From positions 52,965 to 116,964 of the forward strand of contig NZ_QXJM01000042.1 in assembly GCF_003570905.1 (NCBI RefSeq): DNA of 64,000 nucleotides, read 5' to 3'. Below the pieces are notes generated by a model, which did no database searches, had not been told where the DNA came from, and saw only the letters and a list, made by a program, of their open reading frames with translations. The stretch comes from Cohnella faecalis (GTDB lineage: Bacteria > Bacillota > Bacilli > Paenibacillales > Paenibacillaceae). The translations under genes were made by a program, and so were the position numbers. Below, piece by piece: positions 16,837 through 26,085 of this stretch (the stretch's first letter is position 1; every line of letters starts with the position of its first letter).

Positions 16837-18453
16837 TTGCCGCTCGTCACTTCTACTCCTGCCAAGGCACTTCGGCTAATCGCCGTAGTGCCTTCTCTTC
16901 TCGCTCTTCTTCTTGGATGCAGCGCCAACTCTACTTCTACTAAAGCTATACCGCCTATTAAAGCCGTCGACAACCTGGCGCAAAAAAAGACGATCGTTTC
17001 TTCTCCTAACTCGCCTTCTCCAAGCTTGGTTCCACGCCAAAGTCCAAGCCCCGTTCCGATTCCGACCGAAAAAGCGGACGTCGTGCTGATCGGCAGCGAA
17101 CTCGAAGGAATGTATCTGGCCCGTGCTGCGGCCGACGAAGGCCTCGTCGTGAAGACGATCGATCCCCGCGACCAGCCGGGCGGACAGCTGCTTCAAGCGG
17201 AGATGCAGTTTCTGGACGCTGTCGTCGACAACGGCGGCAAAGGCAAGCTCATTGCCCAGGGACGCGTCAAGGAATTAATTACAGGCTTCCGCAAAGGTAC
17301 CATCCGCAAGCCGTCCGAATTTACCGCCTATTACAACAAGCTTGTCCAAGGCATTCCTATCGAATCGGGAATTCAAATTCAAGATGTCGAGAGAGTGCCC
17401 GGCCTTCGCGGAGAATCGAAAATCGACAGCGTAACCTACAAGTCGAAGAACGGCTCCCTTCATCGAATCGAAGCGGACTACTGGGTGGAGAATACCGATT
17501 ACGCTGCGCTGGTCGGTAAGCTCGGAGTGGAAAGACAGCCGGGGCTGGAAGCTTTTTTTGGCGCGAAGCAAGTGGAGTATATGAGCGCGGGACTCATGAT
17601 GAAGTTCAAGAACGTCGATTGGGACGCCTTCCAGAAGCACGGCTATACGACCGTAGACGCCAACTATGGAGTCGGAGTGGTCGACGTTACGAAAAGGTAC
17701 GTTTCGTCGAACGACCGCGTCTTCCTGCGCGGACTGAATGCCGTGAATCAGCGTGACGGCGAGGTGCTGGTCAACGCTCTGCTCGTCTATCAGATCGATC
17801 CTTCCGACGAGCGGTCGATAGAAGAAGGAATGGCGCTCGGGCGTCAAGAAACGGAGCTCGTGCTGCAGCATTTCCGGCAGAGCATGGCCGGCTGGGAGCA
17901 CGCGGAGTTGAACGGGTTTCCCCATTCCTTGTATATTCGCGAATACAACCACTACAATGCCGACTACAACCTGCAAGTATCCGATATGCTGAGCGGTCAT
18001 ATGTTCTTCGACAACGTTAGCATTGCCGGTTACCCTCTCGATCTTCAAGGACTGCGGCATGCCAAATGGGGGACGGAGATGGGACGGCCGGACAAATACG
18101 GCATGCCGCTGCGAAGCTTCTTGCTCAAACGTTACGAAAATGTCATTCTCGCAGGCAAAAACGTAGGAACGACCGCAATCGCATACGGGAGCGCCCGAAT
18201 TCAGCAGAACACCTCTATCGCTGCGGAGTCCATCGGAGCCATTATCGGTCATCTGCGCGGCGCCAAAAAGCTGAAAGAGCTGCAAGCCGGGGATTGGCCG
18301 GAGCTGCATCGCTTTTTGAACGCGAACTACCATATCAAGCTTTCGGGAATCGTTGCCAAAAACAAGCTTGCCGGCTGGACGACGGAGGAAATCGACCGGT
18401 TAAACGAAGGTAAAATCAACTATACGATTTTCGAGCGTACCGGCAAGAAGTAG
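16837..18453 (+). CDS. FAD-dependent oxidoreductase-like lipoprotein
   Basis: The 538-residue protein is predicted from a TTG at 16837 (GGGAG eight bases before). It begins with a signal peptide and lipobox LLLGCS, then a Pro/Ser-rich linker, then an FAD_oxidored-type domain. The dinucleotide fold starts DVVLIGSELEGMYLA, so the usual GxGxxG is degenerate (GSELEG); PGGQ follows at the normal place. The C-terminal AGKNVGTTAIAYGSARIQ is typical of the family. It starts 13 bp after the glycosidase gene, so they are probably cotranscribed. An extracytoplasmic FAD enzyme is unusual; the substrate is unknown. Confidence 0.78.
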   Translation: MPLVTSTPAKALRLIAVVPSLLALLLGCSANSTSTKAIPPIKAVDNLAQKKTIVSSPNSPSPSLVPRQSPSPVPIPTEKADVVLIGSELEGMYLARAAADEGLVVKTIDPRDQPGGQLLQAEMQFLDAVVDNGGKGKLIAQGRVKELITGFRKGTIRKPSEFTAYYNKLVQGIPIESGIQIQDVERVPGLRGESKIDSVTYKSKNGSLHRIEADYWVENTDYAALVGKLGVERQPGLEAFFGAKQVEYMSAGLMMKFKNVDWDAFQKHGYTTVDANYGVGVVDVTKRYVSSNDRVFLRGLNAVNQRDGEVLVNALLVYQIDPSDERSIEEGMALGRQETELVLQHFRQSMAGWEHAELNGFPHSLYIREYNHYNADYNLQVSDMLSGHMFFDNVSIAGYPLDLQGLRHAKWGTEMGRPDKYGMPLRSFLLKRYENVILAGKNVGTTAIAYGSARIQQNTSIAAESIGAIIGHLRGAKKLKELQAGDWPELHRFLNANYHIKLSGIVAKNKLAGWTTEEIDRLNEGKINYTIFERTGKK

Positions 18454-18478
18454 CTTCCGGGTAACCTCGACAATAAAG

Positions 18479-18528
18479 AGAACGACTCCTTCCATGCCGA
18501 CTTGACCGGAACGGACGTCGTTCTTTTT
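18479..18528 (+). terminator. Terminator after the FAD lipoprotein gene
   Basis: AGAACGAC pairs with GTCGTTCT, extended inside by CCTTCC with GGAACGG, and TTTTT follows. It begins 25 bp after the stop codon. Confidence 0.75.
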
Positions 18529-18561
18529 GCATTCGGCCGCTCCTCCGCGCCTGCACGGTTG

Positions 18562-18570
18562 TGGTATGAT
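18562..18570 (+). promoter_or_regulatory. Extended -10 element before the Uup-like gene
   Basis: TGGTATGAT fits an extended -10 (TGnTATAAT with one mismatch), 60 bp before the ATG. No clear -35 is seen. Confidence 0.4.
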
Positions 18571-18629
18571 ACGAGAGGGCCTGTCACCGCGCTAGCCCGA
18601 TCATTTTCCGGAAAAGTAGGTATCTCATT

Positions 18630-20573
18630 ATGCATTTGTTATCCGTTCAACATATATCCAAAAGCTATGGAGACAAAATTCTGTTCGACGACGTAACCTT
18701 CGGCATAGAGGAAGGCGAAAAAATCGGCGTCATCGGCGTAAACGGAACGGGGAAGTCCACGCTTCTCAAAGTGGTGGCTGGCATCGATCAGCCGGATTCC
18801 GGCTCCATCGCGGTCGGGCGAAGCGTCCGTATCCGCATGCTTGCGCAAGACCCGGCGTTTGCGCCCGGCGAAACGGCTCTGGAGCATGTGCTCGGCGGCG
18901 ATTCTCCGCAGCTGGACGCCGTTCGCGAGCATGCTGCCGCTGCGGCGGCGCTGGAATTGAAGCCGGCGGACGAAGCGCTTCAGCAGAGGCTGATCGCCGC
19001 AGGGCTGCGAATGGACGAGCTTGACGCATGGGGAATGGAGAGCGAGGCACGAACGGCGTTAGGTAAGCTCGGCATCGCCGACTTTGACTCACCGGTCGGA
19101 ACCTTCTCCGGCGGGCAACGCAAGCGGGTAGCCATGGCTGCCGCGCTGCTGCAGCCTTCCGACCTGCTCATCCTGGATGAGCCGACCAACCATATCGACA
19201 ATGAATCGGTCGCCTGGCTCGAAAGCATGCTCCAAAAGCGCCGCGGCGCTCTGCTCATGATTACGCACGACCGCTATTTTCTCGATCGGGTCAGCAACCG
19301 GGTGCTCGAATTGGATCAAGGACGCGCCTATTTCTATGAGGCGAACTACAGCCGGTTTCTGGAGCTGAAGCTGGAGCGTGAGGAACGGGAAGCCTCCTCC
19401 GAGGCCAAACGCAAAAATCTGCTGCGCAACGAGTTGGCGTGGATTCGCCGGGGCGCCCAAGCCCGCTCGACGAAGCAGAAAGCGCGGATCGACCGGTACG
19501 AGGCGTTAAAGGAGCAAGGACCGAAGGCGTCCGCGGGCAAGCTTGACGTCTCCGTAGCCTCCTCCAGGCTCGGCAAAAAGATTCTCGAAATCGACGGCTT
19601 AACGAAACGGCTGGGCGGAAAAACGCTCATTCGGAACTTCAGCTATATCGCCGTTCCGGAAGATCGGATCGGAATCGTCGGACGGAACGGGAGCGGCAAA
19701 TCGACTCTCCTCAATCTCATCGCGGGAAGACTGAACCCGGACGAGGGCAGCGTCGAACCGGGACCTACCGTGAAGCTGGGATGGTTCTCGCAGGAGCACG
19801 AAGAGATGGACGAGTCGCTTCGCGTCATCGAATACATTCGCGAAGGAGCCGATCAGGTCAAGACGGCCGACGGTACGACCGTATCCGCGGGACAAATGCT
19901 GGAGCGATTCCTTTTTCCTCCATCCGTTCAATGGTCGGTCATCTCCAAGCTGTCAGGCGGAGAAAAGCGACGGCTTCAATTGCTCAGAGTGCTTATGAGC
20001 GCTCCCAACGTACTGCTCCTCGACGAGCCGACCAACGACCTGGACATCTCGACGTTGGCCGTTCTGGAGGATTACTTGGACGAATTTCCCGGCGTCGTCA
20101 TTACCGTCTCTCATGATCGATATTTTCTCGACCGGACGGCGGAACGGATCTTGGCCTTTGAAGGCGACGGCGTCATCGTTCAGTATGTCGGCAACTACAC
20201 CGAGTATCGCGAATTCGCCGACCGGCGGGACCGGACCGGAGCGACGACGAGCGACGGCGGATCTTCGACGAAGCTTTCGTCGGCGGCCCCGGCTTCCAAA
20301 CCGGAAGGGGGCGGAAACGGTAAAGACCGTCCGACGAAAATGTCCTATAAGGATCAAAAGGATTTCGAGCAAATCGACGGCTGGATTGCAGATGCCGAGG
20401 AACGTTTGAAGGCCGTAGCCGGCAATATGGAGGCTGCGAGCAGCGATTCGATGCGTCTGCAGGAGCTGATGGCGGAGCAAAGCAAGCTGGAGGAGCAACT
20501 CGAAAGTTTGCTCGAGCGCTGGACGGAGCTGAACGAGCTGGCCGAGCAGATCGCTGCTAACAAGCGGGGATAG
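18630..20573 (+). CDS. ABC-F family ATPase, Uup/YfmR type
   Basis: The 647-residue soluble protein has two ATP-binding cassettes (Walker A GVNGTGKST near 40 and GRNGSGKST near 352; signatures FSGGQRKRV and LSGGEKRRL; Walker B LLILDEPTN and VLLLDEPTN). A linker rich in basic residues separates them. After a low-complexity stretch it ends in a coiled coil (about 565-645), the mark of Uup/YfmR proteins. ABC-F proteins act on the ribosomal E site and help with stalled or hard-to-translate sequences; this subgroup is not mainly an antibiotic-resistance group. A terminator and repeat array 2 follow. Confidence 0.92.
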   Translation: MHLLSVQHISKSYGDKILFDDVTFGIEEGEKIGVIGVNGTGKSTLLKVVAGIDQPDSGSIAVGRSVRIRMLAQDPAFAPGETALEHVLGGDSPQLDAVREHAAAAAALELKPADEALQQRLIAAGLRMDELDAWGMESEARTALGKLGIADFDSPVGTFSGGQRKRVAMAAALLQPSDLLILDEPTNHIDNESVAWLESMLQKRRGALLMITHDRYFLDRVSNRVLELDQGRAYFYEANYSRFLELKLEREEREASSEAKRKNLLRNELAWIRRGAQARSTKQKARIDRYEALKEQGPKASAGKLDVSVASSRLGKKILEIDGLTKRLGGKTLIRNFSYIAVPEDRIGIVGRNGSGKSTLLNLIAGRLNPDEGSVEPGPTVKLGWFSQEHEEMDESLRVIEYIREGADQVKTADGTTVSAGQMLERFLFPPSVQWSVISKLSGGEKRRLQLLRVLMSAPNVLLLDEPTNDLDISTLAVLEDYLDEFPGVVITVSHDRYFLDRTAERILAFEGDGVIVQYVGNYTEYREFADRRDRTGATTSDGGSSTKLSSAAPASKPEGGGNGKDRPTKMSYKDQKDFEQIDGWIADAEERLKAVAGNMEAASSDSMRLQELMAEQSKLEEQLESLLERWTELNELAEQIAANKRG

Positions 20574-20582
20574 CGGCCTCTG

Positions 20583-20614
20583 AAAGGGCTGGCTCACTTA
20601 CGGGCCAGCCCTTT
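20583..20614 (+). terminator. Terminator-like hairpin after the Uup-like gene
   Basis: AAAGGGCTGGC pairs perfectly with GCCAGCCCTTT around a 10-nt loop, 10 bp after the stop codon. The T-run is short. Repeat array 2 begins 12 bp further on. Confidence 0.7.
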
Positions 20615-20626
20615 CGCGTTCGACCA

Positions 20627-21280
20627 CACTTCTCGCCGAAAGTATGGTACCTCGTACCACTGTTGCGCTCTCGATCACACTTCTCGCCGAAAGTATGGTA
20701 CCTCGTCCCACTGTTGGGCGCTCGATCACACTTCTCGCCGATTGTATGGTAGCTCGTACCACTGTTGCGCTCTCGACCACACTTCTCGCCGAATGTATGG
20801 TACCTCGTCCCACTGTTGGGCGCTCGATCACACTTCCCGCCGATTGTATGGTACCTCGTCCCACTGTTGCGCTCTCGATCACACTTCTCGCCGAAAGTAT
20901 GGTACCTCGTCCCACTGTTGCGCTCTCGACCACACTTCTCGCCGAATGTATGGTACCTCGTCCCACTGTTGCGCTCTCGATCACACTTCTCGCCGAAAGT
21001 ATGGTACCTCGTCCCACTGTTGGGCGCTCGATCACACTTCTCGCCGATTGTATGGTAGCTCGTCCCACTGTTGCGCTCTCGACCGCACTTCTCGCCGATT
21101 GTATGGTACCTCGTACCACTGTTGCGCTCTCGACCACACTTCTCGCCGATTGTATGGTAGCTCGTCCCACTGTTGCGCTCTCATTCACACTTCTCGCCAA
21201 ATGTATGGTACCTCGTCCCACTGTTGCGCTCTCGATCACACTTCTCGCCGAATGTATGGTAGCTCGTCCCACTGTTGCTC
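20627..21280. repeat. 51-bp tandem repeat array 2 (13 units)
   Basis: Thirteen units start with CACTTCTCGCCGAA(T/A)GTATGG and contain GGTACCTCGT(A/C)CCAC then TGTTGCGCTCTCGA. Spacing is 51 bp throughout. The dyad GGTAC-CTC-GTACC lies in each unit, perfect in some and with one change in others. Variation is limited to a few positions, for example AAAGTATGG, AATGTATGG or ATTGTATGG, which alternate between units. The array fills the space between two convergent genes, the Uup-like gene and the amino-acid ATPase gene. The core matches arrays 3 (inverted) and 4. Confidence 0.95.
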
Positions 21281-21320
21281 GGAGTGGACGAATCTATAAG
21301 AGACGGACAACGGCAGACGA

Positions 21321-22043
21321 TTACAGCACTTTGCTCAAAAATTCTTTCGTGCGCGGATGCTTCGGATTCGCGAACACTTCGCGGGGATCGCCTTGCTCGA
21401 CAATGACTCCGCCGTCGACGAACAGCAGCCGGTCGCCGACCTCGCGGGCGAAGCCCATCTCATGGGTGACGATAACCATCGTCATCCCATCCTTCGCCAA
21501 CGACTTCATGACATCGAGCACCTCCCCGACCATTTCGGGATCGAGAGCCGATGTCGGTTCGTCGAACAGCATAACGTGCGGCTTCATCGCAAGCGCCCGG
21601 GCAATCGCGACCCGTTGCTTCTGGCCGCCGGAAAGCCGACTCGGATACGTGCCGCTCTTCTCCTCCAGCCCAACCCGGCGAAGAAGCGCAAGACCGTCTC
21701 TCTCTGCTTCCGCTCTTGGCAGCTTTCTTACTTTTATCGGTGCGATCGTCACATTCTCCAGCACCGTCATGTGAGGAAACAGATTGAACTGCTGAAACAC
21801 CATTCCCATGCTTTGCCGCAAAGCGTCGATTGGGACACCGCTTTCGGTAATCGGCTTGCCTTCGAACTCGATGGCTCCGTCCGTCGGCGTCTCGAGAAGA
21901 TTGAGACACCGGAGGAATGTGCTCTTGCCCGAGCCGCTCGGTCCGATGACGACAACCACCTCGCCCTTGCTAATATCCGCATCGATTCCGTTTAGAACGA
22001 CGTGCTTTCCGTATGCTTTTTTTAGGCCGCTCACTTTAATCAC
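21321..22043 (-). CDS. Amino-acid ABC transporter ATP-binding protein
   Basis: A 240-residue GlnQ/ArtR-type ATPase: Walker A GPSGSGKST, Q-loop MVFQQFNLFPHMTVLENV, signature LSGGQKQRVAIARAL, Walker B VMLFDEPTSALDPEMVGEVL, and the switch His in VTHEMGFAREV. It powers import of a polar amino acid together with the permease and binding protein encoded upstream, overlapping the permease gene by 8 bp. Which amino acid is carried cannot be read from the sequence. Confidence 0.94.
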   Translation of the reverse strand: MIKVSGLKKAYGKHVVLNGIDADISKGEVVVVIGPSGSGKSTFLRCLNLLETPTDGAIEFEGKPITESGVPIDALRQSMGMVFQQFNLFPHMTVLENVTIAPIKVRKLPRAEAERDGLALLRRVGLEEKSGTYPSRLSGGQKQRVAIARALAMKPHVMLFDEPTSALDPEMVGEVLDVMKSLAKDGMTMVIVTHEMGFAREVGDRLLFVDGGVIVEQGDPREVFANPKHPRTKEFLSKVL

Positions 22044-22707
22044 TCGCCCTCAGCCTCCTCTCTCCGATGCCCAGCAGCTTCGACATCGTGAAGGTGAGCA
22101 CGAAGTAAATACCGCCCGCGATCAGCAGCGGCTCCAGTGAAGTGAAAGTCGCCGCGCGAATGGCATTCGCCTGGTAGATAAGCTCCCCTACCCCGATAAC
22201 GGAGAGAATGGAGGACTCCTTCACAATGACAATCAGCTCGTTGCCTATGGCGGGAAGCACATTCTTGAACGCTTGCGGAAGAATGATCAGCCTTAGCGTC
22301 ATCCCTCCCGACATACCGAGCGACCGCGCCGCCTCCATCTGGCCCTTGTCCACTCCTTGAATGCCTGCGCGCATGATCTCGGCAATATAGGCCGCGCTGT
22401 TGACGATCAAGGTGAGCGCCGCAGCGGAAAAGGCGCTAATGTCGATGCCGACGAAAATCGGCAATCCATAATAAAACAGCAGCAGCTGCAAAAGCAGCGG
22501 AGTTCCGCGTATGACCTCGACGTAGACGCTGCCTACGAATCGGACCGGCCAGAGCTTCGACAGCCTCAGAAGAGATAGCAGCGTTCCGAAGATGAGACCT
22601 CCGATAACCGCTGCTACGGATACCGCCAGCGTCATTTTGACCCCTGTCCAAAAATAGGATCCGTACTCCTCCATGAAAGACCAGTTCCACGTATATTTCA
22701 AAAGCAT
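22036..22707 (-). CDS. Amino-acid ABC transporter permease (HisM/GlnP type)
   Basis: A 223-residue His/Glu/Gln/Arg/opine-family permease with about five transmembrane helices, the VIRGTPLLLQL motif, and the ATPase-contact EAA loop with AARSLGMSGG. It probably works as a homodimer with the ATPase encoded downstream. It is preceded by AAGGAAGG. No second permease gene is present, as is usual for this type. Confidence 0.93.
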   Translation of the reverse strand: MLLKYTWNWSFMEEYGSYFWTGVKMTLAVSVAAVIGGLIFGTLLSLLRLSKLWPVRFVGSVYVEVIRGTPLLLQLLLFYYGLPIFVGIDISAFSAAALTLIVNSAAYIAEIMRAGIQGVDKGQMEAARSLGMSGGMTLRLIILPQAFKNVLPAIGNELIVIVKESSILSVIGVGELIYQANAIRAATFTSLEPLLIAGGIYFVLTFTMSKLLGIGERRLRASD

Positions 22708-22754
22708 GACAGATTTCCTTCCTTCAAGCTTGATCTTATGCGATCAAACGGTCA

Positions 22755-23609
22755 TTACTTCTCGGCAAGCTCCGTCATTTCGGATACCCATTTGTCAATC
22801 GTTTTGTCCGCCGTCAAGCGGTCCAGCGTTTTCTGAATTTCCGCGAGCAAGCCGGCTTCTCCTTTGGCGACCGCCACCGCAGATCCGCCGGATTCATATT
22901 TGGGCGTAATGTCCGTGAGGGCCAGATCGGGGTTGTTCGCCACGTAGCCTTGAGCAACGGGAAGCTCGACGATCAGCGCATCGACTTTCCTGGACTTCAG
23001 CTCCAAGACGAGTTCCGTCGTTTTGCCGAGCGACTTTACTTTGGCGTCTTTGATTCCTTTGGCGATCTTCTCCTGGGTGGAGCCGGTCTGTACGCCGATT
23101 GCCTTGTTTTCGAGATCGGCCAGCGTCTTGAATTTATCCTTGTCCTCTGAACGGACGAACACAGCTTGCACTGCTTCGTAATAATTTTTGGAGAAGTCGA
23201 CGACTTTAGCCCGTTCACTATCCGGAGTCATGCCCGCGAGAACGAAATCGATACGGCCGATCTTTAGCTCGTTGAGCAGATTGTCGAAGCTCATGTCCTT
23301 GATTTCAAGCTCGACTCCGAAATCTTTCGCGATCTCCTTGGCAATCTCGATATCGAAGCCGACGATCTGATCTTTGCCGCCGACGTTTTTATGAAATTCG
23401 TACGGAGCGTATTCGGCGCTCGTTCCAAGGATGATTTTGCCCGCCGACTTGATATCCGCCAGCTTTCCCGTCGCCGTTTTGCCAGGGCTGGACGGAACGG
23501 TTGCAGATGGAGCCGCCGCTCCTCCGTTGCCGTTATTATTTTTATTTCCGCAGGCCGTCAAAGCCAGCGTCAGCGCGATCGCCAGAACGGCGATGAATCC
23601 TTTTTTCAT
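22755..23609 (-). CDS. Amino-acid ABC transporter substrate-binding lipoprotein
   Basis: The 284-residue precursor has a lipoprotein signal (LALTACGN, lipidated Cys near residue 20) and a type 2 periplasmic-binding fold: IILGTSAEYAPYEFH, DQIVGFDIEIAKEIAKDFG, and GVQTGSTQE are hallmark segments of the polar amino-acid family. It is anchored outside the membrane and hands substrate to the permease. A longer start is possible, but the ATG at 23609 follows CAGGAG and begins a proper signal peptide. The first gene of the three-gene importer, it is divergent from the M20 gene. Confidence 0.93.
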   Translation of the reverse strand: MKKGFIAVLAIALTLALTACGNKNNNGNGGAAAPSATVPSSPGKTATGKLADIKSAGKIILGTSAEYAPYEFHKNVGGKDQIVGFDIEIAKEIAKDFGVELEIKDMSFDNLLNELKIGRIDFVLAGMTPDSERAKVVDFSKNYYEAVQAVFVRSEDKDKFKTLADLENKAIGVQTGSTQEKIAKGIKDAKVKSLGKTTELVLELKSRKVDALIVELPVAQGYVANNPDLALTDITPKYESGGSAVAVAKGEAGLLAEIQKTLDRLTADKTIDKWVSEMTELAEK

Positions 23610-23705
23610 GTTTTCCACTCCTGTTTGGTCTATTTTGAGCGATTGCGTTCTAATCAACGCGGTCTTCTTCGGCTGCTGGTGTTATCTTCCTGCCGCTGAA
23701 TCGAC

Positions 23706-23734
23706 TTGATTCCTTGGGCGCGGAACACTACGAT
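23706..23734 (+). promoter_or_regulatory. Putative sigma-A promoter of the M20 gene
   Basis: TTGATT, a 17-bp spacer and TACGAT lie about 35 bp before the ATG, whose ribosome site is AAAAGGAG. Confidence 0.5.
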
Positions 23735-23766
23735 GAGTAATAAGAACAATTAAAAGGAGTTTACCC

Positions 23767-24945
23767 ATGTCTGCATCAAAATCAATCGTCCGCTCCGCCA
23801 TTTCAGGCTATGCGCCGCGTTTGAAAGAGATTGCGGCTTTCATAGGCGCGAATCCCGAGCTAGGCCATGAAGAAAAGCAAGCCTCGGCTCTGCTGGCCTC
23901 CGAGCTTGAAGGTCTCGGCTTTATTGTAGAGCGAGGTACGCTCGGATTATCGACCGCCTTCGTAGCGGAATACCGTTCGGCGAAGCCAGGCCCGATTGTG
24001 GCGCTGCTTGCGGAATACGACGCTCTTCCCGAAATCGGCCATGCCTGCGGCCATCATCTGATCTGCACGATGGCGCTCGGCGCAGCGGCCGGCGTCAAGG
24101 CGGTCATCGACGAGACGGGCGGAACCGTGCGCGTATACGGCACTCCCGCCGAAGAAACGAAGGGAGCCAAAGTCGACATGGCCACCGCCGGATTATTCGA
24201 CGATTGCGACGCAGCTTTAATGGCTCACCCTTTCCATGTGTTCGAAAAATCTGGATTATCTCTGGCAATGGACGCCTGGCAGTTCGAGTTTCACGGCAAA
24301 GCCGCACACGCCGCCGCCCATCCGCACCTCGGAATCAATGCGCTGGACGCCGTTATTCAGCTGTTCAACTCCGTTAACGCTATGAGACAGCAGACTCGCA
24401 GCGACGCTCGTATTCATGGCATCGTCTCTTCCGGCGGCGAAGCTCCGAATATTATTCCCGATTATGCGGCTGCGCAATTTTACGTTCGGTCTTTGGATCG
24501 CCGCTACACGAACGAGCTGTCGCAAAGGGTCGTCGCCTGCGCCGAAGCCGCCGCGCTCGCAACCGGCTGCACGGTGACGAAGAGCAACTACGAATATTCG
24601 TATGACGAGCTTCGGACGAACGAGCCTTTGTCCGAGGCGTTCACCTCCAATCTCATCGAAGCCGGTATACCCGCCGACGACATTCTGACGGGACACGATC
24701 ACGGCTCTCTCGATCTAGGCAACGTCTCCTTGCGCTGTCCGGCAATCCATCCTTATATCCAAGTCGTCGAGCAGCCCTATCAATTGCACACGATCGAATT
24801 TCGAGATGCCGCACAGTTGGAGCGGGCATACGAGGGTATGGCTTTCGGAGCGACGATGCTGGCGTTCACGGCATTCGACCTCCTTTCGGACGAGGAGCTG
24901 CTGAAGCGCGTTCGGACCGCTTTCGAAGCCGGACGACGAGTGTGA
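23767..24945 (+). CDS. M20 family amidohydrolase/peptidase
   Basis: A 392-residue M20D-type metal hydrolase. Metal ligands are visible in ACGHHLI, PAEETKGAK and in AHPFH; the dimerisation domain starts near WQFEFHGKAAHAAAHPH. Relatives remove acyl or aryl groups from amino acids (for example AbgB-like or N-acyl-amino-acid hydrolases). The gene is divergent from an amino-acid importer and shares its intergenic region, so the two may handle the same compound; this is inference. Repeat array 3 begins about 80 bp after the stop codon. Confidence 0.9.
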   Translation: MSASKSIVRSAISGYAPRLKEIAAFIGANPELGHEEKQASALLASELEGLGFIVERGTLGLSTAFVAEYRSAKPGPIVALLAEYDALPEIGHACGHHLICTMALGAAAGVKAVIDETGGTVRVYGTPAEETKGAKVDMATAGLFDDCDAALMAHPFHVFEKSGLSLAMDAWQFEFHGKAAHAAAHPHLGINALDAVIQLFNSVNAMRQQTRSDARIHGIVSSGGEAPNIIPDYAAAQFYVRSLDRRYTNELSQRVVACAEAAALATGCTVTKSNYEYSYDELRTNEPLSEAFTSNLIEAGIPADDILTGHDHGSLDLGNVSLRCPAIHPYIQVVEQPYQLHTIEFRDAAQLERAYEGMAFGATMLAFTAFDLLSDEELLKRVRTAFEAGRRV

Positions 24946-25026
24946 AGAGCCGCTGACGCTGGCGAGAACTTCTTATTTGCAGCAAAGACGAGACTGTCCT
25001 TAAAGTGTCTGCAAAGACCATAGGGA

Positions 25027-25798
25027 GTGACTGCGAGCGCAACAGTGGTACGAGGTACCGTTCATTCGGCGAGAAGTGTGACTGAGAGCGCAACAGTGGG
25101 ACGAGGTACCGTACATTCGGCGGGAAGTATGACTGAGAGCGCATCAGTGGTACGGGGTACCGTACATTCGGCGGGAAGTGTGACTGAGAGCGCATCAATG
25201 GTACGGGGTACCGTACATTCGACGGGAAGTGTGACTGAGAGCGCATCAGTGGGACGAGGTACCGTACATTCGGCGGGAAGTATGACTGAGAGCGCATCAG
25301 TGGTACGGGGTACCGTACATTCGGCGGGAAGTGTGACTGAGAGCGCATCAGTGGGACGAGGTACCGTACATTCGGCGGGAAGTATGACTGAGAGCGCATC
25401 AGTGGTACGGGGTACCGTACATTCGGCGGGAAGTATGACTGAGAGCGCATCAGTGGTACGGGGTACCGTACATTCGGCGGGAAGTGTGACTGAGAGCGCA
25501 TCAATGGTACGGGGTACCGTACATTCGACGGGAAGTGTGACTGAGAGCGCATCAATGGTACGGGGTACCGTACATTCGGCGGGAAGTGGGGACGAGCGCT
25601 CAACAGTGGGACGAGGTACCGTACATTCGACGGGAAGTGTGACTGAGAGCGCAACAGTGGGACGAGGTACCGTACATTCGGCGGGAAGTATGACTGAGAG
25701 CGCATCAGTGGTACGGGGTACCGTACATTCGGCGGGAAGTATGACTGAGAGCGCATCAGTGGTACGGGGTACCGTACATTCGGCGGGAAGTATGCTTG
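25027..25798. repeat. 51-bp tandem repeat array 3 (15 units, inverted relative to arrays 2 and 4)
   Basis: Units read GTGACTGAGAGCGCATCAGT, then GGTACGGGGTACCGTACATT, then CGGCGGGAA. The first unit lacks two bases. GGTAC-GGG-GTACC forms a dyad and GTACCGTAC follows. On the minus strand the core is TACGGTACCCCGTACCAC, which matches the array 2 core at most positions, and the flanking CTTCCCGCCGAATG matches CTTCTCGCCGAATG there. Two unit types (GGTACGGGGTACC and GGGACGAGGTACC) are interspersed. It lies between two plus-strand genes, after the M20 stop codon. Confidence 0.95.
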
Positions 25799-25804
25799 AA
25801 CGAT

Positions 25805-25858
25805 AAAGGGGTGTCCCAAAAGGTCATAAAATTGACCTAAGGGACTGCCCCTTCTTTT
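25805..25858 (+). terminator. Long hairpin terminator after array 3
   Basis: AAGGGG..TCCC..AGGTCA pairs with TGACCT..GGGA..CCCCTT around a TAAAAT loop and is followed by CTTTTTTT. It could end transcripts that run through the M20 gene and array 3. Its outer arm GGGGTGTCCCAAAAGG resembles the terminal repeats of some insertion sequences. Confidence 0.75.
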
Positions 25859-26085
25859 TTTCGTTCAGGAATTCAATATGCTACGAACCAATCGTGCGCC
25901 AATATCCCAGTGAGATCGAAACCAGTCAAAATTACTTTTGAGACAGCACCGTTTACTGTTTTTGGGCGCTTTACGATAACGAAAATGCCGTTCTTAAATC
26001 CTTATCGCCAATTTGCTTAGTATTCTCTTAATATTTACACGATATCTTTTCTAACATTTCCCATTCAATATATGACTTGAAGTTC
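25859..26085. other. AT-rich gap before the chemoreceptor, with an IS-end-like sequence
   Basis: No gene is visible. ACTTTTGAGACAGCACC near 25940-25956 is, inverted, close to GGTGTCCCAAAAGG at about 25810. The two might be the ends of a decayed miniature element of about 150 bp. No transposase remnant is seen. Confidence 0.35.

Noticed and set aside
25027..25798. Array units as T-box-derived elements, because AGTGGTAC and GGTACC resemble the T-box sequence AGAGTGGTACCGCGG
   Set aside because: Only a short stretch agrees. Stem I, specifier region and terminator are missing, and the resemblance is not shared by array 1.
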